64,000 bases of DNA from Limisoma sp963590405 (GTDB lineage: Bacteria; Bacteroidota; Bacteroidia; Bacteroidales; Muribaculaceae), in contig CAVAPE010000003.1 in NCBI GenBank assembly GCA_963590405.1, positions 8,689-72,688 on the forward strand, read 5' to 3'. Position 1 is the first letter of the stretch. Every line of letters starts with the position of its first letter. Below the pieces are notes generated by a model. That model was given only the letters and a program-made list of their open reading frames with translations. It did not search any database and was not told where the DNA came from. Shown piece by piece: positions 52,847 through 60,893 of this stretch. The translations under genes and the position numbers were made by a program.

Positions 52847-54112
52847 ATGGAACTGAAAAGAGTTGTTGTAACAGGTCTCGGTTCAATCACTCCAATCGGC
52901 AATGACATCGCCACTACGTGGAAGAATGCCCTTGCTGGTGTGAGTGGTGCCGCTCCTATTACTCACTTTGACGCCTCTTTATTCAAGACGCAGTTTGCGT
53001 GTGAAGTAAAGGGCTACAACTCTGCCGACCATTTCGACCGCAAGGAAGTCCGCAAGTACGACCTCTACGCGCAATACGGTCTCGTTGCTGCTCGCGAAGC
53101 AGTAAAGGATGCTGGCCTCGAAGAATTTGAAGGCCTCAACAAGGACCGCGTAGGTGTTATCTTTACAGCAGGCATCGGCGGATTGCACACCTTTGAAGAA
53201 GAAGCAGGCTACTATGCCATGAACAAAGACAAAGGTCCGAAGTACAATCCGTTCTTCATCCCTAAGATGATTGCCGATATGGCTGCTGGTCTTATTTCGA
53301 TGACCTACGGCTATCGCGGACCTAACTACGCAACAGTATCGGCTTGTGCATCGTCGACCCACGCACTTATCGATGCGTTCAACACCATCCGTCTCGGAAA
53401 GGCTGACGCAGTGGTAACTGGTGGCGCTGAGGCTGCAATCTATCCTGCTGGTGTAGGCGGTTTCAACTCAATGCACGCATTGTCGACACTCAACGACAAC
53501 CCAACCCACGCATCACGCCCATTCAGCGGCTCGCGCGACGGTTTCGTAATGGGTGAAGGCGGCGCTTGCCTTGTGTTTGAAGAACTCGAGCATGCTCTTG
53601 CCCGCGGCGCACACATCTATGCAGAGGTAGCCGGAGGCGGCATGTCGGCAGACGCTTATCACCTCACAGCAACCCATCCTGAAGGCTTGGGCGCCAAATT
53701 GGTGATGAACAATGCTCTCGAAGATGCAGAAATGAAGCCATCCGACATTGACTATATCAATGCTCACGGCACATCAACTCCTGTAGGCGACCTGTCGGAA
53801 GTAAAGGCCATCAAGGACGTGTTTGGCGAAAGCGCAAACAAGTTGAACATCAGTTCGACGAAGTCGATGACTGGTCACCTTCTCGGTGCAACTGGTGCAT
53901 TGGAGGCAATTTTCTGCGTGAAGTCGGTAGAAGAGGATATCGTTCCGCCAACCATCAACCACGAGGAAGGCGACAACGACCCAGAAATTGACTACAACCT
54001 TAACTACACGTTTGGCGAAGCCCAGAAGCGTACAGTGAACGCAGCCCTTTCCAACACATTCGGATTCGGCGGTCACAACGCATGTATCATCGTAAAGAAA
54101 TACAAAGGCTAA
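52847..54112 (+). CDS. fabF: Beta-ketoacyl-ACP synthase II
   Basis: 421 residues, slightly longer than the E. coli enzyme (413). Catalytic Cys167 in TVSACASSTHAL, His in NAHGTSTPVGD and His in SMTGHLLGATG form the condensing triad; the C-terminus FGFGGHNACIIVKKY is conserved. It elongates acyl-ACP with malonyl-ACP in fatty acid synthesis. It is translated with acpP and followed by a strong terminator at 54138-54174. Confidence 0.98.
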   Translation: MELKRVVVTGLGSITPIGNDIATTWKNALAGVSGAAPITHFDASLFKTQFACEVKGYNSADHFDRKEVRKYDLYAQYGLVAAREAVKDAGLEEFEGLNKDRVGVIFTAGIGGLHTFEEEAGYYAMNKDKGPKYNPFFIPKMIADMAAGLISMTYGYRGPNYATVSACASSTHALIDAFNTIRLGKADAVVTGGAEAAIYPAGVGGFNSMHALSTLNDNPTHASRPFSGSRDGFVMGEGGACLVFEELEHALARGAHIYAEVAGGGMSADAYHLTATHPEGLGAKLVMNNALEDAEMKPSDIDYINAHGTSTPVGDLSEVKAIKDVFGESANKLNISSTKSMTGHLLGATGALEAIFCVKSVEEDIVPPTINHEEGDNDPEIDYNLNYTFGEAQKRTVNAALSNTFGFGGHNACIIVKKYKG

Positions 54113-54137
54113 GCCCGTAGGTTAACATAACCCATAG

Positions 54138-54174
54138 ATTTGCCCTTCGCTCCCGCGAGGGGCAAATTGTTTTT
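54138..54174 (+). terminator. Terminator after fabF
   Basis: ATTTGCCCTTCGC (54138-54150) pairs with GCGAGGGGCAAAT (54155-54167), 4-nt loop, followed by TGTTTTT. Confidence 0.88.
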
Positions 54175-54437
54175 CAGGGGGGCGCCCAGGAGGGGATGGA
54201 GCCCCAGAGGGCGGTAAAGAATGATGCGCCCCAGTGGTGGTAGAAAAAGGGGTGCGCCTTGTGGGCGGTAAAGAAAGATGTGCCCCGTAGAGGGTGCAAC
54301 CAACACCAGCCGGTGCGGCGATGATGATGGTGCCGGTGGGTGATGGTTGTGTTGCCGGTGTGTTGATGGTTGTGGTGCCGATGCGGCGATGATGATGGTG
54401 CCGGTGCGGTGATGATGATGGTGTCGGTGGGCGAAGA
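54175..54437. repeat. Degenerate GC-rich tandem repeats
   Basis: GGGCGGTAAAGAATGATGCG recurs with three changes 54 bp later (54209 and 54263), and from about 54308 to 54430 variants of GGTGCGGCGATGATGATGGT repeat irregularly. The reverse strand is open and reads as His-rich low-complexity protein, but composition and lack of a start signal argue against a gene. Confidence 0.6.
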
Positions 54438-54635
54438 ATAGGCTGAAAGCCTTACTCGACCATAGCCCAGGGCAACGCCCTGGGTATGAGTATATTAACA
54501 AATAGCGCCCTGAAAGGGCAACACAAATCACCAACGTTGCCGCTGGAGTGTTGCCCTTTCAGGGCGCAAAACACGTATTCGTTTGTTACCCAGGGCGTTG
54601 CCCTGGGCTATGGTCGAGTAAGGCTTTCAGCCTAT
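54438..54635 (-). repeat. Composite palindromic REP-like element, copy 2 (inverted)
   Basis: 198 bp, same plan as 45833-46028 but in the opposite orientation. The outer stem is CCTTACTCGACCATAG / CTATGGTCGAGTAAGG (perfect), against CCTTATGCAACCATAG / CTATGGTAGCATAAGG in copy 1; the central stem is CGCCCTGAAAGGGCAA / TTGCCCTTTCAGGGCG, against TGTAAG / CTTACA. The changes keep base pairing. It runs into ATGCGC and the scaffold gap, at the point where copy 1 has the GCGC palindrome. Confidence 0.88.
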
Positions 54636-54646
54636 AAAAAATGCGC

Positions 54647-54656
54647 NNNNNNNNNN
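54647..54656. other. Assembly gap (10 N)
   Basis: Ten N bases directly after AAAAAATGCGC; by comparison with copy 1 the missing piece is likely a GCGC palindrome plus about 20-40 bp, or additional promoter-hairpin units. Confidence 0.95.
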
Positions 54657-54826
54657 GGCTTGCACTATCTTTTAATAAGATAGGCTGCATCTCAGCAGAA
54701 AAAATGAGCAAGCTCTTTTTTCTGCATTCGATTTGCACTATCTTTTAATAAGATAGGCTGCGCCTCGGCAAAGAAAATTGAGCAAGCTCTTTTCTTTTCT
54801 CTCGGCTTGCACTATCTTTGTAAATT
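54657..54826 (+). repeat. Tandem promoter-hairpin units upstream of the LRR gene
   Basis: TTGCACTATCTTT starts at 54660, 54733 and 54807 (periods 73 and 74 bp). The first two end in TATCTTTT and continue AATAAGATAG, a small stem; only the last has the full -7 box TATCTTTG (54813-54820), six bases before the ATG. Between copies is an A-rich hairpin, for example GCAGAAAAAATGAGC / GCTCTTTTTTCTGC, that resembles a terminator. The unit is homologous to 45712-45791. Confidence 0.8.
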
Positions 54827-56233
54827 ATGAAAAAGGCTTTATTTACAATCGCTTTGTGCTGCGCTACGATGTGCGCAGGAGCAATGGAGACGACCTCCGG
54901 ACAACTGTCTGCCGTTGTGCCTGCCGCCGATGCAGCAACGATTACATCACTTACGCTGTCGGGCACTATGGATGTGCGCGACTTCGCTTATATCCAGGAG
55001 TCTATGCCGCAACTGGCGCAACTCGACTTGTCGGCAGTCACCGTGGAGGAATATTCCGACAAGGTGCCTGTGCTCGGCAATTTCACTTTCTATCCTGCCA
55101 ACGAATTGCCTAAATACGGACTGATGGGCGTGGCATCGCTCACGTCGGTTGCTCTGCCGTCGACAATCACGTCGATAGGCGAGGGCGCTATGGCAGGCTG
55201 TACGGGTGTTACGTCGCTCGCACTGCCGTCGACGGTGACCACCATCGACACCAACGCCTTCTCGGGAATGACGGCACTCGCCACCATCACTGGCGGCGAC
55301 GCAGTGCAGACCATCGGCGACTATTCGCTCAGCCATTGCACATCGCTCTCTGCCTTGCCGCAGATGGCACAACTCACCACGGTTGGCGCATCCGCCTTCC
55401 TTGGCGACAAGACGCTCTCCACTTTCGCTTTTCCAGCCACTCTGCAGACCATCGGCGAGAGTGCCTTCCAGCAATGCGGATTGACCGCGGTCGACCTCAC
55501 CGCCAGCACAAGTCTTGAGGTGGTTGGCGCATGGGCATTTGCCGACAATGCTTCGCTGCAGTCGGTAAGTCTGCCAGCATCAGTCACTGCCCTCGGCGAC
55601 GGAGCCTTTTTCTATTCCACAAGTCTGAAGTCGGTGGCATTGCCTGAAGGACTTGCTAAAATCAACGACTATACCTTTATGGGCGGCAAAGCCGCTTCCA
55701 CACTCACCCTGCCCGAATCGCTCAAGGAAATTGGTGACTACGCCCTCAGCGACTGGAGCAGCGTGCAGCAACTCGTGCTCCCTGCCAGCATGGAGAAAAT
55801 CGGCACCCGTGCCATGCGCGGATGGACGGCGATGACCATGCTTGAGAGCAAAGCCGTAACCCCGCCGGCGCTTGGCGACAATGTGTGGGAAGGCGTGGTT
55901 TACGACAACGTAAAACTCGTCGTGCCCGATGAGTCGAAGACAGCCTACATCTCCGCCGACCAGTGGAAAGAGTTCTTCAAGTCGTCGACCATAGCCAACA
56001 TCTCCGACGATGCGTTCAAAGTAATCACAGTAGGCAACACCGTAACGCTTCGCAGCACAAAGAAGATATTGGCTTACCACCTCTACGACCTCAGCGGCAT
56101 CATGCTGAAAGAAGGCACGCCAAATGCCAACGACGTGGCTATCGACCTGTCGGCATATAGCGGCAAAGCCTATGTGGTGCGTTGCCTCCTTGACGGCAAC
56201 GAAGTGAAAACGCTCAAAATCAGCCGTCAATAG
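54827..56233 (+). CDS. Secreted BspA-like leucine-rich-repeat protein
   Basis: 468 residues. Signal peptide (MKKALFTIALCCATMCAGA). LRR_5/BspA-type repeats of ~23 residues run from ~95 to ~360: LTSVALPSTITSIGEGAMAG, VTSLALPSTVTTIDTNAFSG, LQSVSLPASVTALGDGAFFY, LKSVALPEGLAKINDYTFMG. A final beta domain (ILAYHLYDLSGIMLKEG to EVKTLKISRQ) looks like a T9SS sorting tail. Such proteins are surface adhesins binding host or microbial ligands. trmB begins two bases after its stop, so the tRNA methyltransferase and mrp are probably co-transcribed. Its promoter lies in the 73-bp repeat unit with a nearly leaderless start. Confidence 0.9.
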   Translation: MKKALFTIALCCATMCAGAMETTSGQLSAVVPAADAATITSLTLSGTMDVRDFAYIQESMPQLAQLDLSAVTVEEYSDKVPVLGNFTFYPANELPKYGLMGVASLTSVALPSTITSIGEGAMAGCTGVTSLALPSTVTTIDTNAFSGMTALATITGGDAVQTIGDYSLSHCTSLSALPQMAQLTTVGASAFLGDKTLSTFAFPATLQTIGESAFQQCGLTAVDLTASTSLEVVGAWAFADNASLQSVSLPASVTALGDGAFFYSTSLKSVALPEGLAKINDYTFMGGKAASTLTLPESLKEIGDYALSDWSSVQQLVLPASMEKIGTRAMRGWTAMTMLESKAVTPPALGDNVWEGVVYDNVKLVVPDESKTAYISADQWKEFFKSSTIANISDDAFKVITVGNTVTLRSTKKILAYHLYDLSGIMLKEGTPNANDVAIDLSAYSGKAYVVRCLLDGNEVKTLKISRQ

Positions 56234-56235
56234 GT

Positions 56236-56997
56236 ATGGGCAAGAATAAACTGAAGAAATTCGGGGAGATGGAAACCTTCCCCAACGTGTTCCAATATCC
56301 GTTTGCCGTACTGCAGCAAGGTCCGTTCCCACTGAAAGGCAAGTGGAACAGCGACTTTTTCAAGAACGACAATCCCATCGTGCTCGAACTCGGCTGCGGC
56401 AAGGGCGAATATGCCGTCGGGATGGCTAAGAAATTTGCCGACCGCAATTTTATCGGCGTCGACATCAAAGGCGCGCGTATGTGGACCGGAGCAAAGCAGT
56501 CCGTGCAGGAAGGCATCGCCAACGTGGCGTTTCTCCGCACCAGCATCGAACTCATAGCATCGTTTTTCGCCCCCGGCGAAGTATCCGAAATCTGGATTAC
56601 CTTCCCCGACCCGCAGATGCAGAAAGTGAACAAGCGCCTCACCTCCACGCGGTTCATGCAACTCTACCGCCAGATACTCAAGGAAGACGGCATCGTGCAT
56701 CTGAAGACCGACAGCCCATTCCTCTACGCCTACACCGACGCGATGGTCAAGTTGAACGGCTTCCGCACGGAGGTTAACACCGACGACCTCTACCATAGCG
56801 GACTTGCTGACGACATCCTCGAAATCCGCACCTTCTACGAGCGCCAATGGCTCGCCCGCGGACTGACGATAAAATATATCAGTTGGCATCTCGACCAGGC
56901 CACGGCGCTGCAAGAGCCCGAAATCGACATAGAGCGCGACACCTACCGCAGTTTCTCGCGCGGATTTCTCGAGACCGACGCGAAATTTTCAAAATAA
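56236..56997 (+). CDS. trmB: tRNA (guanine-N7-)-methyltransferase
   Basis: 253 residues. SAM-binding LELGCGKGEYAVGMAKKF and the TrmB signature WITFPDPQMQKVNKRLTSTR are clear, followed by RFMQLYRQILKEDGIVHLKT. It methylates G46 in the variable loop of tRNAs. Length is somewhat above the E. coli enzyme (239). Two bases after the LRR gene, seven before mrp. Confidence 0.96.
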   Translation: MGKNKLKKFGEMETFPNVFQYPFAVLQQGPFPLKGKWNSDFFKNDNPIVLELGCGKGEYAVGMAKKFADRNFIGVDIKGARMWTGAKQSVQEGIANVAFLRTSIELIASFFAPGEVSEIWITFPDPQMQKVNKRLTSTRFMQLYRQILKEDGIVHLKTDSPFLYAYTDAMVKLNGFRTEVNTDDLYHSGLADDILEIRTFYERQWLARGLTIKYISWHLDQATALQEPEIDIERDTYRSFSRGFLETDAKFSK

Positions 56998-57004
56998 CGC
57001 AATT

Positions 57005-58114
57005 ATGGAAGAAAGACTATATCCAGCACTCATCACCGAGGCACTCCGCCATGTGCGCTATCCGGGCAATGGCAAAGACCTCGTGGAAAACAATATGGTG
57101 GAGGACGACATCCGCATCGACGGAATGAATGTGTCGTTCTCCCTGATTTTTGAGAAGTCGACCGACCCGTTTGTCAAGAGCGTTGTCAAGGCAGCCGAAG
57201 CCGCCGTGACCACCTACGCCAGCGAGAACGCCAAGGTGGCTGGCAATATTGCCGTGAAGTTCCGCCAAAACGTGCAGCAGCCAGCGAAGATGCTCCCCAA
57301 CGTGAAGAACATCATCGGAGTGTCGTCGGGCAAAGGCGGTGTGGGCAAGTCCACCGTAGCCACCAACCTCGCCGTGGCACTTGCCAAGCAGGGCTACAAG
57401 GTGGGACTGCTCGATGCCGACATCTTCGGACCCTCTGCGCCAAAGATGTTCGGGCTGGAGGACGCACCCGTGTATATGGACGAGGTGGACGGCCGCAACC
57501 TTATCGCTCCCGTTGAGCAATACGGCGTGAAGGTGCTCTCCATTGGCTTCCTTGTGGACAAGGACAACGCTGTGCTTTGGCGCGGCGGCATGGCAAGCAA
57601 CGCCCTCAAGCAACTCATTGGCGATGCCAACTGGGGCGACCTCGACTATTTCGTGATTGATATGCCTCCAGGCACAAGCGACATACACCTCACCCTCGTG
57701 CAGACCCTCGCCATCACTGGTGCGGTAGTGGTCACCACTCCGCAGGAGGTGGCACTCGCCGATGCGCGCAAAGGCGTGAGCATGTTCCTCAGTCCACAGG
57801 TCAACGTGCCAGTGCTCGGCATCGTCGAGAATATGGCGTGGTTCACTCCCGCTGAGCATCCCGACGAGCGTTACTACATCTTCGGCAACGGCGGCGGCAA
57901 GCGCCTTGCCGAGAAACTCGGAGTGGAACTCCTTGCGCAAATTCCACTTGTGGCAGGCATCTGCGACGGCGGCGACAATGGCAAGCCTGTGGCGCTGCAA
58001 AACACCGTCAGCGGCGAGGCTTTCAACACCCTCGCGCAGCGAGTGGTGGAAGCCGTGGACAAGCGCAACCGCGAACTGCCGCCTACGCATAAGGTGGAAG
58101 TTGCAAAACGTTAA
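57005..58114 (+). CDS. mrp: Mrp/NBP35-family ATP-binding protein (Fe-S carrier)
   Basis: 369 residues. An N-terminal MIP18/DUF59 domain (~1-90) is followed by a P-loop NTPase with the deviant Walker A GVSSGKGGVGKST (GKGGVGKS at 109-116), LLDADIFGPSAPKMFG and DYFVIDMPPGTSD. The usual CxxC after ENM is absent: the sequence is ENMAWFTPAEHPDERYYIFG, so the bridging Fe-S cluster site of canonical Mrp is missing. This appears common in Bacteroidota, where partner or mode of action may differ. It is presumed to help Fe-S protein maturation in the cytoplasm. Seven bases after trmB. Confidence 0.94.
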   Translation: MEERLYPALITEALRHVRYPGNGKDLVENNMVEDDIRIDGMNVSFSLIFEKSTDPFVKSVVKAAEAAVTTYASENAKVAGNIAVKFRQNVQQPAKMLPNVKNIIGVSSGKGGVGKSTVATNLAVALAKQGYKVGLLDADIFGPSAPKMFGLEDAPVYMDEVDGRNLIAPVEQYGVKVLSIGFLVDKDNAVLWRGGMASNALKQLIGDANWGDLDYFVIDMPPGTSDIHLTLVQTLAITGAVVVTTPQEVALADARKGVSMFLSPQVNVPVLGIVENMAWFTPAEHPDERYYIFGNGGGKRLAEKLGVELLAQIPLVAGICDGGDNGKPVALQNTVSGEAFNTLAQRVVEAVDKRNRELPPTHKVEVAKR

Positions 58115-58148
58115 CGCGTGTAGGCACAAAACGTGCCCACACATAGCG

Positions 58149-58156
58149 TAACTTTG
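58149..58156 (+). promoter_or_regulatory. -7 box of recA
   Basis: TAACTTTG with a 63-bp leader to the recA ATG. No TTTG at -33 and no recognisable SOS operator; a GGCAC-aaaac-GTGCC inverted repeat (58123-58138) lies just upstream. Confidence 0.5.
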
Positions 58157-58219
58157 CAACGTAATCGAGGGATAAACCCTCCAGAAAAAGAGAAAACAAA
58201 AAATAAGCATAGACCCATT

Positions 58220-59293
58220 ATGGAAAAAACAACAGACAAGGCAAACGGCGCAAGCGAGAAAATGAAGGCTCTGCAAAACGCCATGTCGAAGATTGAAAAA
58301 GACTTCGGACGCGGAGCAATCATGAAACTCGGCGACGACAAAATCGAGGACATTGAGGTGATTCCTACAGGCATCATCGGTCTTGACTATGCGCTCGGCG
58401 TGGGCGGCTATCCGCGCGGCCGTATCATCGAAATCTACGGACCTGAATCGTCAGGTAAAACCACGTTGGCAATCCTCGCCATCGCACAGGCACAGAAGCA
58501 GGGCGGCATCGCTGCCATCATCGATGCCGAACACGCATTCGACCGTTTCTATGCCGAGAAACTCGGCGTCGACGTCAACAACCTCTATATAGCACAGCCC
58601 GACAACGGTGAGCAGGCACTCGAAATCGCCGACCAACTCATTCGTTCGTCAGCCATCGACATCATTGTGGTCGATTCCGTTGCTGCCCTGACGCCTAAGG
58701 CAGAAATTGAGGGCGTGATGGGCGATAAGCAAGTGGGCTTGCAGGCACGACTTATGTCGCAGGCACTGCGCAAACTCACTGCAACCATCGCAAAGACCAA
58801 CACCACCTGCATCTTCATCAACCAGTTGCGCGACAAAATCGGCGTGATGTGGGGCTCGCCTGAAACGACTACGGGCGGTAACGCATTGAAGTTCTACGCT
58901 TCTGTGCGCATCGACATCCGCCGCACCAGCGCCATCAAGAGCGGTGAGGACGTGCTTGGCTACCAGACCAAAGTCAAGGTGGTGAAAAACAAGGTGGCAC
59001 CGCCATTCCGCAAAGCCGAATTTGAACTCACCTTCGGCGAGGGCGTTTCGCACAGCGGCGAAATCCTCGACCTCGGCGTGAACCTCAATATCATCACCAA
59101 GAGTGGCTCGTGGTTCTCCTACGACGGCACCAAACTCGGTCAGGGTCGCGATGCCGTGAAGCGACTGATAGCAGACAACCCCGAACTCGCCGACGAACTC
59201 GAGGCAAAAATCAAGGCAAAACTTTTCAACAAGGACAAAGACGCCGCCGACGCTCCTGTTGCTGAGGCAAGCGATGACAAGACTGAAGAATAA
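58220..59293 (+). CDS. recA: DNA recombinase RecA
   Basis: 357 residues from ATG 58220; a longer in-frame reading from 58133 would cover the -7 box. Walker A GPESSGKT (74-81), Walker B IDIIVVDSVAALTPK, DNA-binding loop L1 near GVMGDKQVGLQARLMSQALR and the L2-flanking FINQLRDKIGVMWGSPETTT are conserved. It promotes strand exchange and triggers the SOS response. The acidic C-terminal tail is present (ASDDKTEE). proC follows after 12 bp. Confidence 0.98.
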   Translation: MEKTTDKANGASEKMKALQNAMSKIEKDFGRGAIMKLGDDKIEDIEVIPTGIIGLDYALGVGGYPRGRIIEIYGPESSGKTTLAILAIAQAQKQGGIAAIIDAEHAFDRFYAEKLGVDVNNLYIAQPDNGEQALEIADQLIRSSAIDIIVVDSVAALTPKAEIEGVMGDKQVGLQARLMSQALRKLTATIAKTNTTCIFINQLRDKIGVMWGSPETTTGGNALKFYASVRIDIRRTSAIKSGEDVLGYQTKVKVVKNKVAPPFRKAEFELTFGEGVSHSGEILDLGVNLNIITKSGSWFSYDGTKLGQGRDAVKRLIADNPELADELEAKIKAKLFNKDKDAADAPVAEASDDKTEE

Positions 59294-59305
59294 AAACTGC
59301 AAGTA

Positions 59306-60091
59306 ATGAAAATCGCAATCATAGGATGCGGTAACATGGGCGGCGCGATCGCAAGAGGTCTCGCCGCCGATGCCGCTTTTTCAGAAAACAACACCATCGC
59401 CGTGAGCAACCGCTCGCAAGGCAAACTCGATGTCCTCAAGGCGCAGTATCCCGCCGTGGCTACGTCCACCGACAACTGCACGGCAGTGAATGATGCCGAC
59501 GTGGTGGTAGTGGCTGTTAAGCCGTGGCTCATCGATGCCGTTGCCGGCGAAGTGAAGGATGCCGTAAAGGAGGGTAGCCTCGTGGTGTCGGTCGTTGCCG
59601 GTGTGCCGTTCAGCCATCTGCGCGAACTCTTCGGCGCCAAGGCACCGCTTTTCCGCGTAATTCCCAACACAGCCATTGCCATCGGCGAGAGCATGACCGT
59701 GGTTGCCGCCGACGGCACTACTGAGGCGCAGGACAACTACGTATTTGACATGTTCAGCCGCCTTGGCGCAACCCTCAAAATCGAGGAGCGTCTTATGGAT
59801 GCCGCCATGGCACTCGGCTCTTGCGGCACGGCTTACGCTCTGCGCTATGTGCGCGCAGCGATGGAAGCCGGTGTGGAACTCGGACTTTACCCGTCGCAGG
59901 CCAAATTGATTGTGGCGCAGACCGTCAAGGGTGCGGCGCAACTGCTCATGACCAACGACTCCCATCCAGAGGAAGAGATAGACAAGGTGACCACCCCTGG
60001 CGGATTTACCATCAAGGGCCTTAACCGCATGGAAGCCTGCGGCTTTACCAATGCCGTAATCGAGGGCTTGAAAGCCTCGGTGAAGAAATAG
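59306..60091 (+). CDS. proC: Pyrroline-5-carboxylate reductase
   Basis: 261 residues. NADPH-binding IAIIGCGNMGGAIARGL at the N-terminus, VVAVKPWLIDAVAGEVKDAV, and the P5C signature VTTPGGFTIKGLNRMEACG near the end. It makes the last step of proline synthesis in the cytoplasm. Cotranscription with recA is likely (12-bp gap). Convergent with a glycosyltransferase, 9 bp apart. Confidence 0.97.
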   Translation: MKIAIIGCGNMGGAIARGLAADAAFSENNTIAVSNRSQGKLDVLKAQYPAVATSTDNCTAVNDADVVVVAVKPWLIDAVAGEVKDAVKEGSLVVSVVAGVPFSHLRELFGAKAPLFRVIPNTAIAIGESMTVVAADGTTEAQDNYVFDMFSRLGATLKIEERLMDAAMALGSCGTAYALRYVRAAMEAGVELGLYPSQAKLIVAQTVKGAAQLLMTNDSHPEEEIDKVTTPGGFTIKGLNRMEACGFTNAVIEGLKASVKK

Positions 60092-60100
60092 AATGGAGGA

Positions 60101-60808
60101 TTATCTGCGCAGCAGGGCGTAGCGCATGGTGGCGATGCAGTGGTTGAGCCACAGGTCGATTTTGCGGCTAAACTTGCGCTTGCGCCAACTTCCGAAGATG
60201 CGGTGCTCCGCAAAAGTGACCTCGGTGCGCGGATAGCGCTTGCGCGGCAGCAGATAGTCAGTAGGATAAACGTTAAGACCGTTGAGACATTGCGCTCGGC
60301 GGTTTTTCATATCGAAGCCCAGCGCCAAAGCCTCCTGCTCCATCAAGATAGGCGAGATGGCGCGGTTCATCGTGCCGTCGGCGTTGACGAAATGGTGGCT
60401 GCGATAGTAGTCGAGCATCTTGCCGCAGAACGCGTCGCCCTTGTCGGCGATGAAGAATGCCGCCTGCAAGCCCGTGCGAGTGTCGCCCTCCTCCGTCATG
60501 AAGGTAGTTAGCCCTGGCTTGTCCATAAATTCGTCGAAACGCTTGTAGAGGAAGATGTCGCTGTCCATATACACTCCGCCTTCGGTGTAGATCGCATAGA
60601 AGCGCACCGCATCGGCGGCAAATGCCCACTGCCGGCGCTCCAGCGCCTCGCGCACGAAGTCGAGCCCAGTAGCCATAGCGTCGTCGTAGGTCCAGCGGCG
60701 CACGGTGTAGTCGGGGAGAAGTCGTTTCCATGTGTTGAGACACACCTTGATTTCAACTGGAAAAGGGTCGTTGCCAAACCAGCAGAGATGGATAGTCTTT
60801 GGAGTCAT
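60101..60808 (-). CDS. GT32-type (capsular polysaccharide synthesis-like) glycosyltransferase
   Basis: 235 residues. IPKTIHLCWFG-type start (TPKTIHLCWFGNDPFP), WAFAADAVRFYAIYTEGG and the DXD motif in GGVYMDSDIFL are hallmarks of GT32/Gly_transf_sug enzymes; the C-terminus is basic (SWRKRKFSRKIDLWL). It should add a sugar from an NDP donor to a cell-surface glycan. Promoter TTTG-N20-TACCTTTG lies at 60842-60873 on the minus strand, interlocked with that of the divergent transferase. Confidence 0.92.
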   Translation of the reverse strand: MTPKTIHLCWFGNDPFPVEIKVCLNTWKRLLPDYTVRRWTYDDAMATGLDFVREALERRQWAFAADAVRFYAIYTEGGVYMDSDIFLYKRFDEFMDKPGLTTFMTEEGDTRTGLQAAFFIADKGDAFCGKMLDYYRSHHFVNADGTMNRAISPILMEQEALALGFDMKNRRAQCLNGLNVYPTDYLLPRKRYPRTEVTFAEHRIFGSWRKRKFSRKIDLWLNHCIATMRYALLRR

Positions 60809-60841
60809 ATATATGATAGACGTTTTAGAATTTTATGTCCG

Positions 60842-60886
60842 CAAAGGTAATCATTTTGCTTAATTGCCGCAAAAGTGGTAATTTTG
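60842..60886. promoter_or_regulatory. Interlocked divergent promoters of two glycosyltransferase genes
   Basis: Minus strand: -7 TACCTTTG (60842-60849), 20-bp spacer, -33 TTTG (60870-60873). Plus strand: -33 TTTG (60855-60858), 20-bp spacer, -7 TAATTTTG (60879-60886). Both spacers are exactly 20 bp and each -33 lies inside the other promoter's spacer; the plus ATG (60894) is 7 bases after its -7 box. Confidence 0.85.
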
Positions 60887-60893
60887 GGGCATT

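Noticed and set aside
54109..54534. Minus-strand His/Pro-rich reading frame of 141 codons
   Set aside because: It is produced by the GATGATGATGGTG low-complexity repeats and runs through the fabF terminator and into the palindromic element; no start signal or family resemblance.
54113..54826. tRNA or structured RNA genes in the large gene-free stretches
   Set aside because: No cloverleaf or GTTCRANNC-type sequence was found; the structure seen is explained by terminator, palindromic element and promoter-hairpin units.
57017..58276. 419-codon minus-strand frame opposite mrp
   Set aside because: It mirrors a clear P-loop gene and is His/Val-rich as expected for the antisense of GC-biased codons; no motif.
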